Shown: positions 47,383 to 55,886, counted from the stretch's first letter. The stretch is DNA of 64,000 nt from Pelagomonas calceolata (GCA_918797485.1 CAKKNE010000003.1:1426001-1490000); one strand, 5' to 3'. Notes: generated by a model not told the origin, from the letters alone. Numbers and translations: made by a program.

Positions 47383-47440
47383 TCGGCGCACTCCCCTCCC
47401 CCCCCCAGCTTGAAACTAAACACATTAGTCACACGTCGGC

Positions 47441-48100
47441 TCAAAGCAAGAGCCGTCCGACGCTCTTCCAGCCCTTGTCCTGCAGGTCCGTGCGGATGGC
47501 CTTGATGCGCTCGCGATGGCGCTTGTTGTCCGCCGTGCCGCCGGCCCGCGTCACGGAGTGGTAGTCCACAAGGCTCGGGGGGTCGCTCTGGCCCGGCGCC
47601 GCGATCAAAAACTCGACGTCGTCGATCTCGTCGCTGCCGAAGGGCAGGCTCTTCGGGACAACAAACTCGGCGCGCAGGTAGCGCCCGTCGGCCTTGGTGC
47701 CCTTCTCGACGATGTTCGCACCGGGCTGCGCGGCGACGGCGTTGACAAGTTCCGAAAACGCCTGCTCGACGGATTTGCTGTCTCCGCCGGTCATGGCATA
47801 GCCCCCCTGGCCGTCCGGTTTCGCGGACTGGTACGTCCAGGGCGGCACGTAGAGGTCCGTGTCGAACTTGCTCGTGCTGATGCACGCGCGCTTGATGCCC
47901 TGCGGCGGACAGCTATTGAGCTTCCCTGACCCGCCGTTGCGCAGACCGAGCGGGCCCAGGTCCATTGGGACGCCCGAGTCGGCCCGCGCGGGCAGCGCGG
48001 CGCCGCACGCGGCGGCGGCCGCGTTGCTGAAAAAGAGGCGCCGCGTCGGCTTGAGCGCGGCAGCGTTAGTCAATAGTAAGGGAAGGAGAATTCGCGCCAT
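47441..48100 (-). CDS. DUF1499 protein, thylakoid lumen or plastid targeted
   Basis: 219 residues. The leader has two parts: a hydrophobic start (MARILLPLLLTNAAAL) and a second Ala-rich hydrophobic stretch FFSNAAAAACGAALPARA typical of lumen import. The mature part has the DUF1499 pattern: LNSCPPQGIKRACISTS, RYLRAEFVV, DDVEFLIAA, and an ending HRERIKAIRTDLQDKGW. Function of the family is unknown. Confidence 0.8.
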   Translation of the reverse strand: MARILLPLLLTNAAALKPTRRLFFSNAAAAACGAALPARADSGVPMDLGPLGLRNGGSGKLNSCPPQGIKRACISTSKFDTDLYVPPWTYQSAKPDGQGGYAMTGGDSKSVEQAFSELVNAVAAQPGANIVEKGTKADGRYLRAEFVVPKSLPFGSDEIDDVEFLIAAPGQSDPPSLVDYHSVTRAGGTADNKRHRERIKAIRTDLQDKGWKSVGRLLL

Positions 48101-48307
48101 GGTTGCGATGAATAGCGATCGTTACGGCGCTGTAGCGATGTTGAGGTGCCAGTGCTCTCTGACAGGGATCGCTGTTGTGAATCGCTAGGAGTGCAGCTTT
48201 GCAAAGCGCTGATCTGGATATGGTTCTGGATAGCCCAGTAGTTCGAACCTGAACCTGAAACCGACAAGTGCGAAGTTTGCGGCCGTAAGCAGCACCTGGC
48301 CACCGCT

Positions 48308-48331
48308 GCTAGTGTGTTACATGCCGCTAGC
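48308..48331 (+). promoter_or_regulatory. GCTAG promoter motif, copy 7
   Basis: GCTAGTGTGTTACATG then CCGCTAGC, within the 382-base divergent promoter (48101-48482) between DUF1499 and exostosin genes, 150-210 bases from both starts. Confidence 0.6.
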
Positions 48332-48482
48332 CGATTTTTTGCCTCGGGCGTTTCATCAGCTGCGGGAGCTAAAAACGGCACGATGCCTCGTTTTTGAAAG
48401 CTTCTCGAGCTGAAATTCTGCACTCCCCGGCACCACTACGCTTCGGGCGCGCCCGCTGGCGGCAGCAGACACCGCTAGGACG

Positions 48483-50381
48483 ATGCGCACGAATGGAGGC
48501 CCGACGTGGCGTCACGTCGCCGCCGCGCTAGGCGTAGGCATCCTCATCGGCGTCGCAACGACGAATAACTTCTACAGCCTCAGCGCGGCGCGGCCGTCGA
48601 CGGAGTTCCACGAGAGCCCGTACGCGCCGGCGCCGCTGGCGCCCTACTACCCGCCGAAGCAGCCGAGACCCTACACGTCCGTGAAGCGTGTCGTACGTAA
48701 GGAGACAAAAGAGGAGCCACGCAAGCCGACGACGACACCGCAACCGCCACCGCTCAAAGCACAAGTCGACGACGACACCGAGTCCGGCAACGCCGAGGAC
48801 TCCCTGGAAAGCTGGGACCTCCACGCGTCGAACGCGCGCTGCCCGTCGTCGCTGAAGGTGTATGTCTACGAGTACCCCGGCATGCGGGACATGGTCTGGC
48901 ACCGGCACGCCGAGGAGCAAAGACGGCAGTGCGCGCAGGGCCCGTGCCGGACGCACTTTAATGGAGAGCATTTATTGGCCCAGTTCACGCTAGAACATGT
49001 TTTGTACGACTTCTTCCGGCAGAGCTGTGTGCGGACGAGGAATCCCGACGAAGCGGACCTGTTCTTCGTGACCCACTTCGGGGATATATTATATAGAGCT
49101 ACGGGAAGGAAAAACGACCCGTCGCCCTGGGAGCAGGCCTTGCTCGACCTCGTCGAGAAGAACGATCCAAGGGCCTGGGAGCGCACCTTCAACACGTCGG
49201 CGAAATACTGGCAGAGACGGCACGGCGCGGACCATATTCTCGTCCAGCCGGCGCCCGTGACCGGGCTCAGGCACCCCAAAGGTGTTAGAGGATGGGGCCA
49301 CTACCTCCAGCAATTGACGGCGCCCGTCTGGATCTCGCTGGAGTTGTCCAAGTCCTTCGCGGGCGAGTACCCCGCCTGCGCCCAAAAAAATATCGTGGCG
49401 CCGTACCCGATCCCGGGTCGGGGCTGGCACAACGGCGAGTGGGGGAACGTCGCGGCGACGGCCCAAAAACGGTTGTTGGATCCGCACCTGCCGAGCGGTG
49501 ATGGAAGACCGTTAACCACGTACTTCCGCGCGGGCGACCACGGCTGCGTGCCCGTGCGCAAGGCCATCAAGCGCGAGTTCAAAAACGCGGCGCGGAGCCG
49601 CGGCGGCGTCGGCGACCAGGCCTTCGTCCTACGGGACCGGCCGGTCAAGATCAAGGACGAAGACACTTTCAGGAGACGCGTCGCGGCCCTGCCGCGCCAG
49701 GCCGCCATGTTCCTGGCGGATTTTTGTCCGTGCCCCGAGGGCGACTCGCCGTCGGCGAAGCGCCAGTACGACGCCGTAATAGCGGGCTGCGTGCCCGTCG
49801 TCGCGTCGGACGACGCGCTCTGGGCGTTCAGCAACGAGGCGGGCCTCGACGGGCCCCTGGACCCGTCGGAGTTTGCTTTACATGTGCCTGAGGCGGGCCT
49901 GGCGCAGCGCAACGCGTCGCTGCTCGAGGCGGTCGACGCCGCGCGGAGTCGACTCGACGCGCTGCGTTCGCACGGCTCGAAGGCGGCGTGGGCCTACCGC
50001 TATTATCCGTGAGGAAATCAAATTTCGGGCGCTCCACGCCATCGACGCGATAACTCACTGGTTGATTTCCACACAGGCTACTACGCGCCCGGCGCCTACG
50101 AGCACGACCCGCTCGTGCAGGGACGCTTCCCCGACGGCGGCGCGACGAAGGTTCTGGTGCGCGAGCTCGAGCGGCGAGCCCGCGGAAGCCGCTGGCCCGC
50201 GTGCGAGGCCGAGGCGAAGCGCCCGCACATGAAGTTCACCAAACAGTTTTGCGGCGCCGTGCCCGTCCAAGCGGAGCTGCGCAAGTACCGCGCGGCGCTC
50301 GCACGCGCGCCGAACGACGCCGCACGCGCGCCGATCCGTGCCGCGATCGCCGCGTACGAGGCGGGGCGGATCTACCGGTGA
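48483..50381 (+). CDS. Exostosin-like glycosyltransferase (GT47-type)
   Basis: Two exons (48483-49998, 50077-50381), about 606 residues. Type II Golgi membrane topology: a short cytosolic start, then HVAAALGVGILIGVATTNNF as the anchor, a Pro-rich stem, and an exostosin domain: LKVYVYEYPGMRDMVWH, YDFFRQSCVRTRNPDEADLFFV, DHILVQPAPVTGLRH, NIVAPYPIPGRGWHN, TTYFRAGDHG, and FCPCPEGDSPSAKRQYDAVIAGCVPVVASDD, the donor-sugar region. It likely builds cell-surface glycans. The last exon is reached only if a GC donor is used (giving AYRYYAPGAYEHDPL); the nearby GTGAGG would break frame. Confidence 0.85.
49999..50076 (+). mobile_element. Introner with GC donor in the exostosin gene
   Basis: 78 bases. Left octamer GCTATTAT, element CCGTGAGGAAATCAAATTTC...CTCACTGGTTGATTTCCACACAG, right octamer GCTACTAC (6 of 8). 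Exact removal leaves CGC TAC TAC in frame, which makes GC the donor. It is a young-looking short copy with one hairpin arm. Confidence 0.85.
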
Positions 50382-50493
50382 GAACTAGTAATTTTGTTGT
50401 CAAACTTACTTGGGGACTTACTTGGGGCAGGAATGAGGTGGGAGTCAAAAAGGGGAAAACATGGTACAGGGACTTGAATGGTTCGTGAAGTGG

Positions 50494-51840
50494 TCAGCCG
50501 CCCCAGCTGAAGCCGACGCGGACGCCCGCCGGACTATGGCCCTCGCGGTCGGAATCGTAGTCGTCGTAGTCGTCCCAGTGGTTGCCGCGGCGGTGGTGGC
50601 GGCGGCGGTGCTCTCGGTGCCCGCTCGGTCCGCTCGGCCACGTGAACGTCTTGGAGAAATCGCCTTTCAATTCCTTGGGGCAATACTCCTTCGACGTCAG
50701 GTAGCTGATGATGAGGCTGAGGCAGGGGTCCCAGAACTCCTTCGTCTGCACGCGGAGCTTCGACGAGGCCCAGCCACCCTCCTGTAGCGTCGAGAACAAC
50801 GCGTTCTCCGTCGTGATATCACCTCCCTCTAGCTCTCCAGGGCACGACCACGAAGCAATTTCCGTAGGCTCGCCGCCACCTTCGTTCGGCTTCTGCAGGA
50901 GCTGGAAGCACGTCTGATCGATGAAGGCTTTTTCGGACTTGGTGTAATGGCCTTCGTGCCAGTGGCCATCATCATCACGGTGACCCTCAACCCAGCAGTA
51001 ACGCGCCACGGTCGTGCCTTCTATGAAGACATTCAGGTGGAAGCCGGCCGGGAACTGCTGGCAGCGTGTGCCCGGCATGATCGAGCAGCCCGTCTTGGAG
51101 CTGAACTTCTTGAGCTTGGCGTAGCGGAAGCTACCTTGCTGCATCATTTTATAGGCCTTGTCGATGTAGACGGAGTCAGGCGTCTTGGCGCCGGGATCGC
51201 AGATCTGCATGACTTGCCCCGGCTGCGAGCCGGGCGGAGGCACGGCGCGGACCATGACGCCTGATGGCATCGTGACGTCGAAGAAGCCGGCGCACTGCGG
51301 AATTTGAACGGGCACGGCCTTGCTGAATTGCATGGCCCAGGCCGGGCGGAGCTGGGTTTGGGAGAACTCAGATTTAGACATGACGGTGAACGCCGGCTTC
51401 GAGTCGAAGACGGCGCTGAGTAAAATCTCGCCCTTCTTCGAGCCCTCGGCGCGATTAAAATTCTCTAGTTCCAGCAGCCGCTGGCCCGCGGCGACGTTCA
51501 CGCGCGGGTCGCCCGTGGGCTTGGACTTGTCCAGGATCATCCACTTGTCGTCCTTGTCCGTCGAGTCGCCGCCTGTGCGCAAATCAAACAGTGAGTCGGG
51601 TGCTCGTTGGATGGAAGTAATAGACCACAACGCCACGCCATCGAGCTGGCGTCGCGTCGATGGCGTGGAGGTCCATGATTCGGACGCGCCGCGACAATTT
51701 GATTTTATGCGCTGGTCGCCACGGTAGGCGAAGCAATCGTCGCCCTTGAACATGCCGGCGCTCTTCACGGTGAACGTACATTGCTCGGTGGGCCCGGGGT
51801 CCGGGATCACTTCGCTCGGGAGGGACGAGGAGCAGCCCAT
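50494..51840 (-). CDS. N-myristoylated protein of unknown family (tubby/LURP-like?)
   Basis: Two exons (51840-51723, 51572-50494), about 398 residues. MGCSSSLPS is a myristoylation plus palmitoylation signal, so it should sit on the inner face of a membrane. The next part, TFTVKSAGMFKGDDCFAYRG, then DSTDKDDKWMILDKSKP, and later AVFDSKPAFTV, resembles beta-strand repeats of the tubby/LURP-one barrel, but this is weak. The C-terminal tail is rich in Arg/His/Asp. The splice rebuilds AYRGDSTDKDD exactly. Confidence 0.65.
   Translation of the reverse strand: MGCSSSLPSEVIPDPGPTEQCTFTVKSAGMFKGDDCFAYRGDQRIKSNCRGASESWTSTPSTRRQLDGVALWSITSIQRAPDSLFDLRTGGDSTDKDDKWMILDKSKPTGDPRVNVAAGQRLLELENFNRAEGSKKGEILLSAVFDSKPAFTVMSKSEFSQTQLRPAWAMQFSKAVPVQIPQCAGFFDVTMPSGVMVRAVPPPGSQPGQVMQICDPGAKTPDSVYIDKAYKMMQQGSFRYAKLKKFSSKTGCSIMPGTRCQQFPAGFHLNVFIEGTTVARYCWVEGHRDDDGHWHEGHYTKSEKAFIDQTCFQLLQKPNEGGGEPTEIASWSCPGELEGGDITTENALFSTLQEGGWASSKLRVQTKEFWDPCLSLIISYLTSKEYCPKELKGDFSKTFTWPSGPSGHREHRRRHHRRGNHWDDYDDYDSDREGHSPAGVRVGFSWGG
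51573..51722 (-). mobile_element. In-frame introner with target duplication
   Basis: 150 bases (3x50, no stop in frame). Donor octamer GTGGCGAC; octamer after the acceptor GCGGCGAC (7 of 8). The element starts CAGCGCATAAAATCAAATTG and ends CTCACTGTTTGATTTGCGCACAG on the gene strand, with the single-module hairpin CACGCCATCGACGCGACG / AGCTCGATGGCGTGG. Confidence 0.92.
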
Positions 51841-52220
51841 GTTTTTTTCTGTGTTGTTTTTTTTGTGCGCCGAAATCCGGCGCTCGGTGCTGTGGTTGCT
51901 TGTGAAGTGCAGCTGGAGGCTGCGGAGGTGTTTTGCGGTGTGTTGCGGTTAGTTGCGAGGCTGGGGCAGCCAAAACTTTGGGAGAGCAATTTACTACTTT
52001 TTTTAGCGCAGAGCTTCTGAGGGGAGGGGGTATGGGAGATGGGTATGGGAAGGGCAAACTTTGAACTCATACACCCATCTCAGAAGCCTCCACACGCATA
52101 AAAAACTCCCTGGGAGACGAGATAAAAAACCCGAACCTCATCCGAGCTCGAGCACTTTTCGGCGCCCAGGCGAGGATACACGCGACGCAAGGCTGCCCGA
52201 CTCGGGCAAGAAGCATAAAA
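51841..52220. other. Divergent promoter region
   Basis: 380 bases between the myristoylated-protein gene and the PX gene. A near-direct repeat GGTATGGGA occurs twice at about 52029-52050. No GCTAG motif. Confidence 0.3.
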
Positions 52221-53460
52221 ATGGAGCAGCTCTTCGACGCCGTGGGCTGCTGCAGTGCTGATGTTTATGAGGACCGCGAAGCTGCTCGCTTCGTCGACGG
52301 TGATGAAGACGTGCAGCCGCTGCTGCCGGACCGCTGCGCGGAAGTGCTCGGGCTGGCGTCGCCGGAAGCCTCCTACATGGACCGCCGGAAAGCGTACATC
52401 AGAGCAGCCCTGGTCTTCTCGCGCCTGGTCGGGCCGGTCGCCCCGTGGCGCGAGAAGCGCGGCTTCGAGCGGCGGGGCGCGCAGTCGTTCGCGGACGTGG
52501 CCGCGGCCTTCGAGGGCCTGCGGGCCACGCGGGACGCACCGCCGGGCTTCCAGCCCGACGACTTCCTGCCGCAGCTGCGGTGCTCGACGGACGGCGGGCG
52601 CACCGTCGACGACGACCGGCCGCCCGTGTCGGCGATGCTCCAGGTCGACGTCCGCGACAGCGGCGCGGGCGATTCGTTCGAACTAGGCGTCAAGTTCTCG
52701 ACGACGCGCTTTGTCTTGACGCGGACGCTGCGCGAGTTCCGGGCCCTGCACGCGTCGCTGCAGCGCCGCGCCCCGGCGTGCGCGAGCGCGCTGCCGCCGC
52801 TGCCGCACTCGATCGCTGAGCCGGGCGACAAGGACCGCCCCGCCGGCTTCTTCGAGGCCCTCGTGACGCCCAAGGGCCGGAACTCGACGGCGGCGTCGCC
52901 GCGGCGCGACGCGCGGAGACGGCTTCGGGCGTGGGTTGGGCAAGCGGTTGACTGGTTCCGCGCGCGGCGGCTCTATGATCCTGAGTTGCTGGCCTTCGTG
53001 GATTTGGACGCCGAACTTTTACTGCGGCTGCACCGCGAGGACATGCGTGGTTATCATTTGTCTCGGCGCTTCGATGGCGCACTCACTGGTCGGTTTCTGC
53101 ACAGGCGAGGACATGCGCGTCACACGGAATATTTTGGTGGCCTGGGGCGGCCCCGCAACGCACGCGGTCCCGGCGCCGTGGGCGCGGAGCTTCGTCGAGG
53201 CCGTCGCGAGCCGGCGGGGTCGCAACGTGGCCGAGCCGCCGCTGCCGGGGCCCATCCGCGCACGCGAGTGGCTCGAGGAGAATCGCACGGAGGAGGACGC
53301 GTGGAGATTAGTGACGCGCCCGGCCTACGTCGTGCTCTCGGCGGTCTACGGCGCCGACGCGGAGCTAGACGTGGGGACGCTCAAGGCGCTGGTCGACTCC
53401 CAGGCACTCGCGCCGCAGCAGACGTTCCTAGGGCTCACCGTCGAGCCTGTACAAGAGTAA
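52221..53460 (+). CDS. PX-domain protein
   Basis: Two exons, about 389-393 residues depending on the donor used. The PX-like phosphoinositide-binding domain spans about 130-255: SAMLQVDVRDSGAGDSFELG, FVLTRTLREFRALHASLQRR, then a Pro-rich loop ALPPLPHS and RRRLRAWVGQAVDWF. The N-terminal region (MEQLFDAVGCCSADVYEDRE) and the C-terminal region (AYVVLSAVYGADAELDVGTL) are of unknown fold. PX proteins bind endosomal PI3P. Exon 2 starts at 53105. Confidence 0.65.
53047..53104 (+). mobile_element. Short introner with exact target duplication in the PX gene
   Basis: GCGAGGAC occurs exactly on both sides of an element ATGCGTGGTTATCATTTG...TCACTGGTCGGTTTCTGCACAG. Donor GT at 53047 keeps frame and adds EDMR a second time; GC at 53035 restores the original protein. 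Both are possible. Confidence 0.82.
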
Positions 53461-53463
53461 GAC

Positions 53464-54494
53464 TTAGCGGCGCACCCGGTCGTCGGCCGTGAGCGCGTCG
53501 TCGTCCAACCCCGCCCGCCGGAGCCGCGCGCGGAGGTCGCTGACGAGCTCGTTCTTCTTCTGGAGCTGGCGCTTGAGGTCCGAGAACTGCCGCGACGACG
53601 TCAGCTTCGCCTCGAGGCCGTCCTCGGCGTCGCGCAGCCGCGACGAGAGCCGCTCGACCTCGTCGTCCTTGGCCTCGGCCTGGCTCCGCGACGACCTGTG
53701 TGGAAATCAAATTTCGGGCGCCCCACGCCATCGACGCGACGTGCTTTCCGTAGCTGCGTCTGCGCGATGGCGTGGCGATTCCACGCCATCGACGCGACAT
53801 TGTCCCCGTGGCCACGTCGGCTCGATGGCGTGGAGGCTCACGAAGGTCCACACGCAACTAACTCAGTGGTTGATTTCCACACAGGCGACGACGCGCGCAG
53901 CTCCTTTCGCAGGCGCCGTACCTCGTCCGCGAGGTCCGCCTGGTCGCGCGCCGCCTGCTCGCTCTGGGCCTGGAGCCGTCTTAAATCCTTCTGGAGCGTG
54001 GTATTGTCCTGGACCAGTCTATCGTTCGTCCGCTCGAGCGCTTTCTGCTCCTCTTTCGACGTCAAATCATCGAAGCTCGCGGACGGCCCCTTGGGCTCCG
54101 CGGGACTGAAAGACCCGCCCGTCAGCTTCAGGGCGTCGACCTGCCTCAGCAAGGCTTCGTCCTCGATCACGGACGTGTCGACCCGCAACCGGACGCCGCG
54201 CTGCTGCGCCGTCGCCAGCAGGTTCTTGAGCAACAACACGTTCATGTTCACGATCTTCTTCAGATCTCTCTCGACCCCGTCCTTGACCACGACCTGGAGG
54301 TGGTCCACGGCACTCGTGACGTCCTCGAGGCTAAACGGCGGGTCCACCCCTCTAATTCTGTCCTCGAGGCAGTCCTCGAAGTCGCCGTCGAGGGCCTCGA
54401 GCGTCCGCGCGCGCTCTCCTTTAAAAAAGGTCATGAAACTGATAATCTCGCCGCGCGTCGCGTCGGGCAGGCCGCTGAGGATGTCGCGCGACAT
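53464..54494 (-). CDS. LZTFL1: LZTFL1-like BBSome regulator
   Basis: Two exons (54494-53893, 53695-53464), about 277 residues (human 299). The N-terminal domain matches LZTFL1: GEIISFMTFFKGERARTLEAL, DPPFSLEDVTSAVDHLQVVV, NVLLLKNLLATAQQRGV, DEALLRQVDALK. A coiled coil with leucine-zipper heptads follows and ends QLQKKNELVSDLRARL, the conserved C-terminal block. LZTFL1 controls BBSome traffic in cilia. The introner sits in the coiled coil; splicing restores ELRASSRSQAEAKDDEV. Confidence 0.85.
53696..53892 (-). mobile_element. Full-length two-module introner with perfect ends and duplication
   Basis: Best-preserved long copy. On the plus strand: GCGACGAC, CTGTGTGGAAATCAAATTT ... GTGGTTGATTTCCACACAG, GCGACGAC (8 of 8). 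Inside are two CCACGCCATCGACGCGAC...GATGGCGTGG modules. On the gene strand the donor is GTCGTC from the first duplication copy. Orientation is opposite to the MESD copy. Confidence 0.96.
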
Positions 54495-54566
54495 GCTTAC
54501 GCTGCCCCGTGTTCCACTCCCGTGGCTGCCCCTTGTCCTGGGTGTCGGGAGGCTGCCGCGGCGGCC

Positions 54567-54695
54567 GGCGTGGGTGCCTGGCCTTCCGGGACGGCCCAGA
54601 AATGACCGGAGCAGGTACCGTGGCGGCAGGCGTGGGTGCGCGCGATGCCTGGCGTTCCGTGACGGCCCAGAAATGACCGGACCAGGTACGAAGCG
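54567..54695. repeat. Tandem duplication, unit about 62 bases
   Basis: Two copies, from 54567 and 54629, sharing GGCGTGGGTGC, then ACGGCCCAGAAATGACCGGA and CAGGTAC. It lies in the divergent promoter (54495-54965) of LZTFL1 and MESD. Confidence 0.75.
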
Positions 54696-54746
54696 GGACC
54701 AGGTGGCTGCCCCAAACGCTGTCGGCTGCCCCGCGCGCAAGCTCTA

Positions 54747-54766
54747 GCTAGCGGTAAGACACTAGC
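54747..54766 (-). promoter_or_regulatory. GCTAG promoter motif, copy 8
   Basis: GCTAGCGG then TAAGACACTAGC, 200-250 bases from both divergent starts (LZTFL1 and MESD). Confidence 0.6.
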
Positions 54767-54965
54767 TTGCCGGCACAAAAACTCCTCTTAATCGGCCACC
54801 AGTGCGCTCGCCTCGCCGAAAAGGTGCGCAGGCATCGAGAGACGACAGCTGCGCTTGGTTCGCTTGCTTTTTTTGCACGTGTCGCTGCTCCGGGCCTGTG
54901 GCACCTCCAGCCCAGCACTCACCTCTCCGCCCTTGGTGTGGCAGCACTTCCAGAGAGAGATAAAA

Positions 54966-55886
54966 ATGCCGCGCCAAGCAGCGTTCGTGCTCTGCGCGCT
55001 GCTCGTCGGCTGTGCGCGCAGCGACGACGCCACAACCAAAAAGAAGAAGAAACGCGCGAGCAAGGACTGGAGCAAGGTCGATTTGGACGCCGTCGGCCGG
55101 GAATGGGAGAGCGGCGACGAGGCCGACGAGCTCAAGACCGAGTCCCAGGTCTACGAGGAGATGATCGAACGGCGGCGCGCCGCGAGCGAGGACGGCGGCT
55201 GGATGGACCCCGCTCAGATCACGAAGCTCGACCCCAAAAAACTCACCGAGCAGATGGCGCACCAGCAGTCGGACACGGGCGCCGCGATGCTCTTCGTGAC
55301 ACTGACCGACAAGCAGATGACCGGCGCCAACAAGGGCGACGCCTGGAGCGAGAAGGCCGAGCAGCAGTTCGCCGGCATCCTGACGGCGTTGCTGAAGACC
55401 GGGGGGCTGAACGTCCAGGCGTACCGGATCGGCGAGCGGAAGCTGCTGTTGTCGACGATGACGGGCTGGTACGGCCGCGACGTCGTCGAGTTCTGTGTGG
55501 AAATCAAAATTTACGGCGCGTTCGTGCTGAATCATCGCGTCGTCCTCCACGCCATCGACGCGACGCCTGCTCGACGGCGTGGCGGTGTGAATTCCTCACC
55601 GCTCGACCGAGCCAGGACGGCCGCGTCGTCGCCGAGAAACGACTTAGTGAAGAATTGTCGGGTGCACCCAACGCACTGGTTGATTTCCACACAGGTCGAG
55701 TTCCTGACGGAGCAGCCCTCCGTCATGAAGGTGACCTGGGACTCGGTCGACTACCTGAACGAGAACGCTGAGCAAACGCCCGAGCCGGAAGGTGGGACGG
55801 CGCCGGGCAAGCCGAAGGCGCCGCCGGTTCGTCGCAAGAAGAAACGTCGGCGGACTCGGAAGAAGAAGTCTAAGGATGATCTTTAG
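54966..55886 (+). CDS. MESD: MESD-like ER chaperone
   Basis: Two exons (54966-55484, 55695-55886), about 236 residues (human 234). Signal peptide MPRQAAFVLCALLVGCARS, then a Lys-rich stretch and KDWSKVDLDAVGREWESGDE, the family start. The core has MDPAQITKLDPKKLTEQM, GAAMLFVTLTDKQM, VQAYRIGERKLLLSTM and, across the splice, WYGRDVVEFLTEQPSVMKV. A basic tail ends SKDDL, an ER-retrieval signal. In animals MESD folds LRP receptors; its algal client is unknown. The unspliced frame is also open for 210 bases. Confidence 0.86.
   Translation: MPRQAAFVLCALLVGCARSDDATTKKKKKRASKDWSKVDLDAVGREWESGDEADELKTESQVYEEMIERRRAASEDGGWMDPAQITKLDPKKLTEQMAHQQSDTGAAMLFVTLTDKQMTGANKGDAWSEKAEQQFAGILTALLKTGGLNVQAYRIGERKLLLSTMTGWYGRDVVEFCVEIKIYGAFVLNHRVVLHAIDATPARRRGGVNSSPLDRARTAASSPRNDLVKNCRVHPTHWLISTQVEFLTEQPSVMKVTWDSVDYLNENAEQTPEPEGGTAPGKPKAPPVRRKKKRRRTRKKKSKDDL
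55485..55694 (+). mobile_element. Full-length introner with perfect ends and duplication in MESD
   Basis: 210 bases (3x70, no stop in frame). GTCGAGTT, CTGTGTGGAAATCAAAATTT ... CACTGGTTGATTTCCACACAG, GTCGAGTT (8 of 8). Donor is GTCGAG of the first duplication copy; using the element's own GTGTGG would shift frame. One hairpin module plus about 80 bases of extra internal sequence. Confidence 0.96.

Noticed and set aside
46960-47391. Minus-strand open frame of 143 residues
   Set aside because: The plus strand has a signal peptide, a helix and better codon pattern in the same place.
50009-50014. GTGAGG as donor in the exostosin gene
   Set aside because: Out of frame with the final exon; GC at 49999 restores it.
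55492-55500. Element-internal GTGTGG as donor in MESD
   Set aside because: Would shift the frame of the last exon; the duplication-derived GTCGAG restores the protein exactly.
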